Shown here: positions 1 to 5,698 of the stretch, one piece after another | Layout: every line of letters begins with the position of its first letter | How positions within the stretch are numbered: the first letter of the stretch is position 1 | Assembly: GCA_964538345.1 (NCBI GenBank) | Contig: CAZIFF010000023.1 | Span: forward strand, 1 to 8,847 | DNA: 8,847 nt | Direction of reading: 5' to 3' | From: JAGOTN01 sp964538345 | Lineage (GTDB): Bacteria > Patescibacteriota > Minisyncoccia > Phycocordibacterales > JAACPR01 | Notes under the pieces: generated by a model | What the model was told of the DNA's origin: nothing | Databases searched by the model: none | Seen by the model: only the letters and a program-made list of their open reading frames with translations | Position numbers and translations under genes: made by a program

Positions 1-15
1 GACTTGCTTTTGTTT

Positions 16-50
16 GCTAGTTTCGACCCTTGTCGAGTGCTCGAACTAGC
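16..50. repeat. imperfect inverted repeat downstream of tRNA-Glu
   Basis: The arms are 16-26 (GCTAGTTTCGA) and 41-50 (TCGAACTAGC). They pair over 10 bp with a single bulged T, and a 14-nt loop contains a further TCGAG/CTCGA self-complement. It lies 9 nt beyond the CCA end of the minus-strand tRNA-Glu, so it could be a 3' trailer structure or part of a terminator. It lacks a clear T-run after the stem on the minus strand (the sequence there is AAACAAAAG), so I do not call it an intrinsic terminator. The rest of 1-58 shows no gene. Confidence 0.4.
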
Positions 51-58
51 TCTCTAAA

Positions 59-133
59 TGGTGACCCTACCGGGAATCGAACCCGGATTAACGGCTTGAA
101 AAGCCGGCGTCCTAACCGTTAGACGATAGGGCC
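59..133 (-). tRNA. tRNA-Glu (anticodon UUC)
   Basis: Read on the minus strand this folds as a complete cloverleaf. The 7-bp acceptor stem is GGCCCTA with TAGGGTC (one G-T wobble), the D arm is GTCT/GGAC, and the anticodon stem is CCGGC/GCCGG around loop TTTTCAA. The T arm is CCGGG/CCCGG around TTCGATT. The anticodon TTC decodes GAA and GAG. The discriminator base is A at 62, and CCA is encoded in the DNA at 59-61. The gene is divergent from tsaD and has a promoter of its own just upstream. Confidence 0.97.
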
Positions 134-142
134 ATGTGGCGA

Positions 143-172
143 ATAATATAACATTTATTTTCTAGATGTAAA
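143..172 (-). promoter_or_regulatory. probable sigma70-type promoter of tRNA-Glu
   Basis: On the minus strand a -35 box TTTACA (172-167) is followed after 16 bp by TATATT (150-145), or after 18 bp by TATTAT (148-143). Transcription would begin about 136-138, only a few bases before the mature tRNA 5' end at 133. The spacing and sequence are close to consensus. Which of the two overlapping -10 hexamers is used cannot be decided from sequence. Confidence 0.55.
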
Positions 173-177
173 AGGGC

Positions 178-191
178 TTTAATGCTAATAT
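178..191 (+). promoter_or_regulatory. possible -10 region(s) for tsaD
   Basis: Two overlapping candidates exist. TTTAAT (178-183) ends 6 nt before an in-frame ATG at 190. TGCTAATAT (183-191) is an extended -10 that would place the transcript start near 198, about 10 nt before the ATG at 208. Neither has a convincing -35 box. The choice decides whether TsaD starts at 190 or 208, and family alignment favours 208. Confidence 0.3.
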
Positions 192-207
192 GCTGACATC
201 TAAATAT

Positions 208-1363
208 ATGAAAATCCTTTCTATAGAGACATCATGTGATGAGACAGCGCTTTGCCTCCTGGAAGCGTCTGGGGACATTAGTGCACCTAAATTTGAGGTT
301 TTGGCTAATTCCCTATTTTCTCAGATTGATATTCATAAAGAATATGGGGGTGTTTTTCCTGCGGTGGCAAAAAGAGAGCATGCCAAAAATCTTGTGCCCT
401 TAATGCAACAGCTTTTTGAAAATCAATCTTTGCAAGATTGGCAAAACCCAAACATTGATTGGCAGAAAATATCTGAAATCCTAAATCGCGAACAAGGTCT
501 TTTTGAAAATCTTAAAAGATGATTTTATTTCAAAAAACTTGCGTCCTGATTTTGAAATGATTGCAGTCACAGAAGGACCAGGGCTTGCGCCTGCGCTTTG
601 GGTTGGAATAAATTTTGCTCGTGCAATTTCTGAGATTTTTCAGATTCCATTGATGCCCGTAAATCATATGGAGGGGCATATTGTGTCTGTGCTTCTTGAA
701 AAAGAAACTCCAAGCTTCCCTTCTTTAGCCCTTTTGATTTCTGGTGGGCATACTGAAATTATTGAGATTGATTCTTGGGGTAAATACAAAAAGATTGGAG
801 AGACTTTAGATGACGCTGTAGGTGAGGCGTATGATAAGGTCGCGCGCATGATTGGTTTGGAATATCCGGGCGGGCCACAAATCTCTCGCTTGGCACAGAC
901 TGCGCGCGACCAAAACCTTTTCGATGAAGCAATAAAATTTCCGCGTCCAATGATACATTCAGATGATTTAAATTTTTCTCTTTCTGGATTAAAAACCTCA
1001 GTGCTTTATAAAATAAAAGAATTAGGTGAAATTTCTGAAATTCAAAAACAAATTATTGCCAAGGAATTTGAACAAGCTGTAATAGATGTTTTGATTTCAA
1101 AAACTAAAAAAGCAATTGATAAAATCGGATCTAATTCTCTAATAGTTGGAGGAGGTGTGATTGCTAATAAATATATTCGTGAAAATTTAGCAAAATTAGC
1201 TGAAGAAAAAAATATCCCTGTCCATTTCCCAACCACCGAACTCTCAACAGACAATGCCACAATGATAGCTATCGCCGGATATTTAAAAACTTTCCGTCAA
1301 ACTCCCGAGACTTGCCCAAACATAGTAGCTAATGGTAATTTAAGCATCGGTGCTTTGTCTTAG
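208..1363 (+). CDS. tsaD: tRNA N6-threonylcarbamoyladenosine transferase TsaD, frame interrupted
   Basis: TsaD transfers threonylcarbamoyl from threonylcarbamoyl-AMP to A37 of ANN-decoding tRNAs, working with TsaB and TsaE in the cytoplasm, and is normally essential. The N-terminal piece (208 to about 516) begins MKILSIETSCDETA, the family start, and has the VFPAVAKREHAKNL motif. The second frame (about 518-1363) carries EGPGLAPALWVGINFA, the metal-ligand motif HMEGH (His153 and His157 of the rebuilt protein), SGGHTE, GETLDDAVGEAYDKVAR, NFSLSGLKT, VGGGV and the metal-binding Asp in STDNAT (about 348). Frame 1 hits TGA at 520-522. Removing one base from A4 (514-517) or T5 (500-504) gives one continuous protein of 384 residues. 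The family is usually about 340 residues, and the extra length is an insert around residues 70-115, where the break falls. I start at 208 because family members begin M-x-I-L-x-I-E-T-S. An in-frame ATG at 190 would add six residues. No Shine-Dalgarno is visible. Confidence 0.93.
500..522 (+). other. frameshift site inside tsaD
   Basis: The coding frame changes by +1 here. The upstream frame reads CTT TTT GAA AAT CTT AAA AGA TGA, while the downstream frame needs AAA GAT GAT TTT ATT. There are two short homopolymers, T5 at 500-504 and A4 at 514-517. A surplus base in either restores the frame. The A4 run followed by AGA and TGA would also permit a one-base tRNA-Lys slip, but no stimulatory element of the prfB type is evident. 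The TTG at 503 is not a credible independent start, because the product would lack the N-terminal nucleotide-binding segment. Confidence 0.85.
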
Positions 1364-1457
1364 TGGCCACCCAATGTGGCATATTGATGTTGTAAAAGCC
1401 TTGGTGACGTTAGTCTTTTGCGACATACCATTCCGGTATAAAAATCAATAAAACACT
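1364..1457. other. short intergenic stretch with small hairpins, no gene seen
   Basis: Between the tsaD stop and its terminator there is no open frame worth calling. Small inverted repeats occur at 1366-1380 (GCCAC/GTGGC, loop CCAAT) and 1425-1439 (ATACC/GGTAT, loop ATTCC). A weaker AAAAG/CTTTT pairing (1394-1419) encloses GAC/GTC. It could be a structured 3' untranslated region or a small RNA. Nothing identifies a known RNA family. Confidence 0.3.
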
Positions 1458-1481
1458 AAGGCAAAGCGCCTTTTTATTTTT
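1458..1481 (+). terminator. intrinsic terminator after tsaD
   Basis: AAGGC (1458-1462) pairs with GCCTT (1468-1472) across the loop AAAGC, and the T-rich tail TTTATTTTT follows. The stem is short but the T-tract is good. It separates tsaD from the toxin-like gene. Confidence 0.65.
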
Positions 1482-1516
1482 AAAACTTTTTCATCAAAAT
1501 TTCATATCTTATTTTT

Positions 1517-1522
1517 TATAAT
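1517..1522 (+). promoter_or_regulatory. -10 box of the PemK-like gene, leaderless arrangement
   Basis: A perfect TATAAT lies exactly 6 nt before the ATG at 1529, so a transcript starting 7 nt after the box would begin at the A of the start codon. There is no good -35 hexamer at 16-18 bp and no Shine-Dalgarno, which is consistent with a leaderless mRNA. That reading is inferred from spacing only. Confidence 0.6.
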
Positions 1523-1528
1523 TAATTT

Positions 1529-1909
1529 ATGAAAAATTTTGATGAATGGAATGAAATTAAAAAGAAAACAGAATCTGAACAAGAACGGCTTTATAATGTC
1601 CGAGAAATTTGGTGGTGTAAATTTGGTTTAAATATTGGAACTGAACAAGATGGACATGGAGAGTTATTTTTAAGACCAATTATAATACTTAGAGCATTTG
1701 GAAAAAAATCTTGTCTAATTGCCCCATTAACTACCTCAAGTAAAAATCATCCTTTTAGAATCGATGTCGGTATTATTGATGGAAAAAATGCAAAAGCAAA
1801 TTTATCTCAAATTAAAACTATTGATACAAAAAGACTGGTAGAAATAATTGGTAAATTAGATTCGGAAACATTCACAAAAATTAGAAAAACCGTTAAAGAT
1901 TTTCTTTAA
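1529..1909 (+). CDS. PemK/MazF-family toxin-like protein, no adjacent antitoxin
   Basis: This is a 126-residue protein of the PemK/MazF fold. Known members are sequence-specific endoribonucleases that cleave mRNA and are held in check by a co-transcribed antitoxin. Visible family features are REIWWCKFGLNIGTEQDG at 25-42, the RP of FLRP at 49-50 with the following hydrophobic strand, the PLTTSSK motif at 66-72 that holds the conserved Thr/Ser of the active region, and LSQIKTIDTKRL at 92-103. Residues 1-24 are a charged N-terminal extension not found in minimal MazF proteins. Upstream is the tsaD terminator and downstream is valS, and neither flank encodes a small antitoxin. The gene is therefore a single-gene transcription unit. 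Its start has a TATAAT 6 nt away and no Shine-Dalgarno. The family assignment is firm. Whether it acts as a toxin is not shown, since solitary members may have other RNA-processing roles. Confidence 0.85.
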   Translation: MKNFDEWNEIKKKTESEQERLYNVREIWWCKFGLNIGTEQDGHGELFLRPIIILRAFGKKSCLIAPLTTSSKNHPFRIDVGIIDGKNAKANLSQIKTIDTKRLVEIIGKLDSETFTKIRKTVKDFL

Positions 1910-1921
1910 CGGTTTTTCTAA
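1881..1921 (+). terminator. 19-bp perfect terminator hairpin overlapping the toxin stop codon
   Basis: The left arm 1881-1899 (TTAGAAAAACCGTTAAAGA) is exactly complementary to 1903-1921 across a TTT loop. The left arm lies inside the coding sequence and the stop TAA at 1907-1909 lies in the right arm. An A5 tract and a T5 tract flank the CCGTTAAAGA core, so the hairpin can terminate in both directions. Confidence 0.85.
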
Positions 1922-1945
1922 ATAAATTCTCCCTTTTCAGGGTGG

Positions 1946-1984
1946 GGTCAAAACATATTTGTCTATAAAACAAATATCTAGACC
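1946..1984. repeat. interrupted inverted repeat between toxin gene and valS
   Basis: ATATTTGT (1955-1962) and ACAAATAT (1970-1977) are perfect inverted copies with a 7-nt spacer, and an outer GGTC (1946-1949)/GACC (1981-1984) pair extends the symmetry. It sits about 80-90 nt upstream of the valS -10 box. It could be a regulator binding site or an RNA hairpin. No T-tract follows the stem. The remainder of 1922-2062 is AT-rich and shows no gene. Confidence 0.4.
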
Positions 1985-2062
1985 AAAATACTTCGTATAT
2001 TATATCAATCCGAAATATCAAAAGTCAATATAATTTAAAGACTTCTAAAATAAGGTTTTTTC

Positions 2063-2071
2063 TGCTAAAAT
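2063..2071 (+). promoter_or_regulatory. valS: extended -10 promoter of valS, leaderless arrangement
   Basis: TGCTAAAAT is an extended -10 element (TGn followed by TAAAAT at 2066-2071). The box ends 6 nt before the ATG at 2078, so initiation would fall at or within a base of the start codon. No strong -35 is present, which extended -10 promoters can do without. A second TATAAT at 2029-2034 could give a transcript with a leader of about 35-40 nt. Confidence 0.55.
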
Positions 2072-2077
2072 CTTGCA

Positions 2078-4276
2078 ATGGATGAGAAATTCCTAAAACC
2101 TTATGAACCCAAAGATACTGAATCTCGTATCTATGATTTTTGGCTAAATTCTGGCTTTTTTAATCCTGAAAAATGTATTGAAGCCGGTCACACTGCCCCA
2201 GACGCACAACCTTTTTCTATAGTCCTTCCTCCCCCAAACGTAACAGGAACTCTTCACCTTGGCGGATCATTGATGCTAGCAATCGAAGACGTGATTGTAC
2301 GATACAAAAGAATGCAAGGTTTTAGAACTCTGTGGATTCCAGGCACAGATCACGCAGCTATCGCAACACAATCGAAAGTTGAAAAAATTCTAGAAAAAGA
2401 AAAGATTCGAAAACAAGATTTAGGTCGCGAAGAATTTTTGAAAAGAGTTGATGCTTTTGCACAAGAAAACAAAGATCAGTTGATATATCAAATAAAAAGA
2501 ATGGGTTCATCATTAGATTGGTCTCGTGAAGCTTTTACATTAGATAAAGTTCGTGAACGCGCTGTATATACCGCTTTCAAAAACATGTATGAAGATGGAT
2601 TGATTTATCGCGGAGAAAGAATTGTTAACTGGGATCCAAAAGGACAAACAACAATTTCTGATGATGAAATTATTTATGAAGAAAGAGATGCGACTCTGTA
2701 TACTTTTAAATATTCTGCGGATTTCCCTATCTCAATTTCCACAACTCGTCCTGAAACTAAAATTGGTGACACAGCTGTAGCGGTTCATCCAGATGATGCG
2801 CGATACCAAAAATATATTGGGCAAACTTTTGACGTGAATTTTGTTGGTGTAGATTTGAAAATTAAAGTTGTTGCTGATGAAAATGTTGAACCTGAATTTG
2901 GTACAGGCGCACTTGGCGTAACACCAGCTCACAGTCATATAGATTTTGATATTGCAAAGAAAAACTCTCTGCCAATAATTGGTGTTATAAATGAATTCGC
3001 AAAAATTAAAGATAATTTCCCTGCTCCACTAGCTGGAATGAAAGTAAATGAAGCAAGAGAATATATTGTAAATTGGCTTCGTGAAAATAATTTAATTGAA
3101 AAAGAAGAAATTACTAAACAAAATATACAGACAGCTGAGAGAACCGGAGCTATTATCGAACCTCTTCCAAAACTTCAATGGTGGATTGATGTAAATAAAG
3201 AATTTGCCCTAAAAAATTCTGAAATTGATGGCATAAAATCAGGCGATAAAGTTAGTTTGAAAAAATTAATGCATCAAGTAGTTGAAAATAATCAAATCAA
3301 GGTGCTACCTGATAGATTTGAAAAAGTTTATTTCAATTGGATTGATAATCTTCATGATTGGTGTATTTCAAGACAAATTTGGTATGGCCACAGAATCCCT
3401 GTTTGGTATAAAGGTGAAGAAATTTTTGTTGGATTTGAAACTCCTGGCGATGATTGGGTTCAAGATGAAGATACATTAGACACCTGGTTTTCTTCTGGTC
3501 TTTGGACTTTCTCTACACTTGGTTGGCCAGATCAAACTGAAGATCTAAAAATCTATCATCCAACAAATTTAATAGAGAGTGGTTATGATATTATATTTTT
3601 CTGGATTGCCAGAATGATTTTGATGACTACATACAACACAGGACAAATTCCATTTGAAACAATTTATCTTCACGGACTTGTGCGAGATGAACAAGGACGA
3701 AAACTTTCAAAATCTTTAGGAAATAATATTGATCCTGTTGATTTAGCAGAACAATATGGCGCTGATGCAATACGTATGGCTCTTATAGTTGGTGTTGGAC
3801 CTGGTGCTGATTCTAATGTTGGAGAAAATAAAATCAAAGCGTATAAAAAGTTTTCAAATAAAATTTGGAATATTGCTAGATTTATTCAAGAAAATGTTGG
3901 CGATACAACTTATGATCCTGATTACACAATCACAGACTTAGATAAAGTATCTCTAGATGAACTCACAGCCACACTCGCAGACATCACAACCGACATCGAA
4001 AATTATCGTCTATACATGGCAAGTGAAAAACTTTATCATTTTGCATGGCACACTTTCGCTGATGAAATTTTAGAAGAAAGTAAAAGTATTTTCAAAAGTG
4101 ATGTTGAATTAGAAATAGAATCAAGAAAACAACTTTTAATGCGTATGTTTGATATGTTGCTTCGAGCACTTCATCCTTTTATTCCTTTTATAACTGAAGA
4201 AATTTATCAATCTTTATCGTACAATAATGATAAGACTCCGCTTATGGTTAAAAAGTGGCCGGTGTCTAATCAATAA
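2078..4276 (+). CDS. valS: valyl-tRNA synthetase, compact form
   Basis: This class Ia synthetase charges tRNA-Val with valine in the cytoplasm. Visible elements in order are PPPNVTGTLHLGG at 51-63 (HIGH region), GTDHAAIATQSKVEKIL from 89, the editing domain with STTRPET at 221-227 and GTGALGVTPAHS at 275-286, SRQIWYGHRIPVW at 431-443, LDTWFSSGLW from 467, and the KMSKS-type motif KLSKS at 542-546. The anticodon-binding domain runs to the C-terminus and ends at KKWPVSNQ. At 732 residues it is about 220 shorter than E. coli ValS (951). The C-terminal coiled-coil tRNA-binding arm is absent and the linker at about 444-466 is abbreviated, as seen in other small-genome lineages. Two departures stand out. 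The fourth position of the HIGH motif is Gly63, where His is usual, and the editing motif is PAHS rather than PAHD. It is the first gene of a run with prsW and hsp20, and its stop overlaps the next start by one base. Confidence 0.97.
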   Translation: MDEKFLKPYEPKDTESRIYDFWLNSGFFNPEKCIEAGHTAPDAQPFSIVLPPPNVTGTLHLGGSLMLAIEDVIVRYKRMQGFRTLWIPGTDHAAIATQSKVEKILEKEKIRKQDLGREEFLKRVDAFAQENKDQLIYQIKRMGSSLDWSREAFTLDKVRERAVYTAFKNMYEDGLIYRGERIVNWDPKGQTTISDDEIIYEERDATLYTFKYSADFPISISTTRPETKIGDTAVAVHPDDARYQKYIGQTFDVNFVGVDLKIKVVADENVEPEFGTGALGVTPAHSHIDFDIAKKNSLPIIGVINEFAKIKDNFPAPLAGMKVNEAREYIVNWLRENNLIEKEEITKQNIQTAERTGAIIEPLPKLQWWIDVNKEFALKNSEIDGIKSGDKVSLKKLMHQVVENNQIKVLPDRFEKVYFNWIDNLHDWCISRQIWYGHRIPVWYKGEEIFVGFETPGDDWVQDEDTLDTWFSSGLWTFSTLGWPDQTEDLKIYHPTNLIESGYDIIFFWIARMILMTTYNTGQIPFETIYLHGLVRDEQGRKLSKSLGNNIDPVDLAEQYGADAIRMALIVGVGPGADSNVGENKIKAYKKFSNKIWNIARFIQENVGDTTYDPDYTITDLDKVSLDELTATLADITTDIENYRLYMASEKLYHFAWHTFADEILEESKSIFKSDVELEIESRKQLLMRMFDMLLRALHPFIPFITEEIYQSLSYNNDKTPLMVKKWPVSNQ

Positions 4277-5022
4277 TGCTTGATATAAATACTATTTTAT
4301 TTGCAATAACAGGTGGAATTCTTCCCGCTCTAATTTGGCTTTTCTTTTGGTTAAAAGAAGATTCATCTCATCCAGAACCAAAGAAAATAATTTTCTTAAC
4401 TTTTGTTTTTGGAATGTTATCAGTTCCACTAGCTTTAGGTCTTCAGCTTTTTATAAACAAATTCATTTTTGGAGATATTAGTATAGAAGGACCATTGATA
4501 CTTTCTGGTGTATTAATTATTTTTTGTTGGGCTCTAATTGAAGAAACTTGTAAATATCTCGCAGCAATTCATGGTGGTTTAAAAAGAAAAGAACATGATG
4601 AGCCACTAGATGACATGATTTACATGATCACAGCGGCACTTGGATTTTCTGCGTTGGAAAATACATTATTTTTATTTGCCCCGCTTTTAAGTGGAGATAC
4701 AGAGCTTGCGATTGTAACCAGCAACTTCAGATTCATTGGTGCCACACTACTTCATGTCTCAACCGCCGCTATTATAGGAGCGTTTAGAGCTTATTCACAT
4801 TTTAAATTAGATTCTGTGCAAAAAAGATATACTTTTTCTGGATTTGTTATAGCAGTTGCATTGCATGTAGCGTTTAATTTATTTATAATTAATAGCGTTG
4901 AAAGCACCTTTATAGCTTTCTCTGGTATTTGGATTGTAATAATAATTATAATTTTGATTTTCGAACATTTGAAAAATATTCATGTTGAGGAAATTAAAAA
5001 TAATTCTGATTTTAAAAAATAA
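4276..5022 (+). CDS. prsW: PrsW-family intramembrane metalloprotease
   Basis: PrsW-type proteases are polytopic membrane proteins related to the CAAX/Abi group. In Bacillus the founding member cleaves the anti-sigma factor RsiW at site 1. This 248-residue protein has about seven hydrophobic segments (near 7-27, 36-60, 74-90, 115-136, 152-172, 187-207 and 211-231). Its putative catalytic signature matches the family: LIEETCK at 87-93 (EExxK), GFSALEN at 123-129, His160 in the fifth segment and His197 in ALHVAFN. The early WLKEDSSHPEP segment at 25-35 is also characteristic. The start ATG overlaps the valS stop in TAATG, with no Shine-Dalgarno, so it is probably translated by termination-reinitiation. 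hsp20 begins 2 nt after its stop. The substrate is unknown and no anti-sigma factor gene is in the window. The family call is firm, while the symbol is by family rather than proven orthology. Confidence 0.88.
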   Translation: MLDINTILFAITGGILPALIWLFFWLKEDSSHPEPKKIIFLTFVFGMLSVPLALGLQLFINKFIFGDISIEGPLILSGVLIIFCWALIEETCKYLAAIHGGLKRKEHDEPLDDMIYMITAALGFSALENTLFLFAPLLSGDTELAIVTSNFRFIGATLLHVSTAAIIGAFRAYSHFKLDSVQKRYTFSGFVIAVALHVAFNLFIINSVESTFIAFSGIWIVIIIIILIFEHLKNIHVEEIKNNSDFKK

Positions 5023-5024
5023 GT

Positions 5025-5534
5025 ATGTTTGGAAACCAAAAGAAAAAAAGATCATTTTTTGAAAGATTAACTGGCGTTGTTCCAGCAGATGATTTTGATG
5101 ATTTTGATTTTGAAGAAAAAGAAATTGTTCACTCACGAAAACTTACTCCTAGATACGAAGATGAAGAAGAGGTAAGAGAAGAAGCCGAAATACAAATACC
5201 TGAAGATGGTCAATTAGCTGTGGATGTTTTAAATACTGAAGATGCAATAATCGTAAGGGCTATGCTTGCTGGTGTAAAACCACATGATATAGATATTGAT
5301 ATTGCTCGTGATATGGTCACAATTCGTGGCACACGAGAAGAAGAACACGAAGTATCTGAAGACAACTATTATCACAAAGAGCTTTTCTGGGGTTCATTCT
5401 CTAGAAATATACTTCTTCCTGAAGAAATTGATGTTGATCAAGCTGAAGCAACAGAAAAAAATGGTCTTTTAACTTTAAAATTGCCTAAATTAGACAAAAA
5501 TAGAAAAGCTAAAATCCACGTGAAGTCTAAGTAA
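5025..5534 (+). CDS. Hsp20/alpha-crystallin family small heat-shock protein
   Basis: Small heat-shock proteins are ATP-independent holdases that form oligomers around unfolding proteins. In this 169-residue protein the alpha-crystallin domain spans about 62-155: the strand LAVDVLNTEDAIIVRAMLAG, then IDIDIARDMVTIRGTR, YYHKELFWGSFSRNILLPEEID, and the signature NGLLTLKLPK (146-155). A C-terminal I-x-V element (Ile164-His-Val166) can dock on neighbouring subunits. The N-terminal arm is split between a basic start (KKKR) and a strongly acidic stretch with DDFDDFDFEEKE at 22-33. It starts 2 nt after prsW with no Shine-Dalgarno and is the last gene before the 5557-5599 terminator, so it most likely shares the valS-prsW transcript. 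No heat-shock operator is visible before it. Confidence 0.93.
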   Translation: MFGNQKKKRSFFERLTGVVPADDFDDFDFEEKEIVHSRKLTPRYEDEEEVREEAEIQIPEDGQLAVDVLNTEDAIIVRAMLAGVKPHDIDIDIARDMVTIRGTREEEHEVSEDNYYHKELFWGSFSRNILLPEEIDVDQAEATEKNGLLTLKLPKLDKNRKAKIHVKSK

Positions 5535-5556
5535 AGTATTTCTTAAAAGAAGCTAA

Positions 5557-5599
5557 TACAGCGCAAAAATGGGCCCAAAAGGCCCATTTTTGCGCTGTA
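5557..5599. terminator. 19-bp bidirectional terminator between convergent units
   Basis: The arms 5557-5575 (TACAGCGCAAAAATGGGCC) and 5581-5599 are perfectly complementary across the loop CAAAA. The core ATGGGCC/GGCCCAT is bordered by A5 and T5 tracts, giving an intrinsic terminator in both directions, with an extra TACAGCGC/GCGCTGTA clamp outside. It ends the valS-prsW-hsp20 run from the left and the tRNA-Phe unit from the right. Confidence 0.9.
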
Positions 5600-5620
5600 A
5601 ACCACTATATTCACCAACTT

Positions 5621-5696
5621 TGGTGTCAGGAGCCGGGTTCGAACCGGCGACCCTTCGCTCTTCAGGCGAATGCTCTACCAACTGAGCTATCCTGAC
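5621..5696 (-). tRNA. tRNA-Phe (anticodon GAA)
   Basis: The minus strand folds as a standard cloverleaf. The acceptor stem is GTCAGGA/TCCTGAC, the D arm GCTC/GAGC with AGTTGGTA, the anticodon stem TTCGC/GCGAA around CTGAAGA, the variable loop GGGTC, and the T arm GCCGG/CCGGC around TTCGAAC. The discriminator is A at 5624 and CCA is encoded at 5621-5623. The 5' end is 2 nt after the stop codon of the upstream membrane-protein gene and there is no room for a promoter between them, so it is probably cut from that gene's transcript. The 3' trailer leads to the bidirectional hairpin. Confidence 0.97.
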
Positions 5697-5698
5697 AT

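Noticed and set aside
16..50. Inverted repeat called as an intrinsic terminator for tRNA-Glu
   Set aside because: No T-tract follows it on the minus strand, so it is kept only as an inverted repeat.
520..522. TGA read as glycine (Gracilibacteria-type code) to explain the tsaD break
   Set aside because: Reading through TGA stays in the wrong frame and meets further TGA codons, and none of the other genes contains an in-frame TGA. A shift of frame is still required.
503..1363. TTG at 503 as the start of a separate shorter gene
   Set aside because: The product would lack the N-terminal part of the TsaD fold. The upstream frame carries exactly that missing part.
1364..1528. An antitoxin gene upstream of the PemK-like toxin
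   Set aside because: No open frame of useful length occurs on either strand, and the terminator at 1458-1481 would separate it from the toxin gene.
4879..5136. 85-residue open frame on the minus strand across the prsW-hsp20 junction
   Set aside because: It overlaps two well-supported genes, is low-complexity Phe/Asn/Gln-rich sequence, and has no recognisable features.
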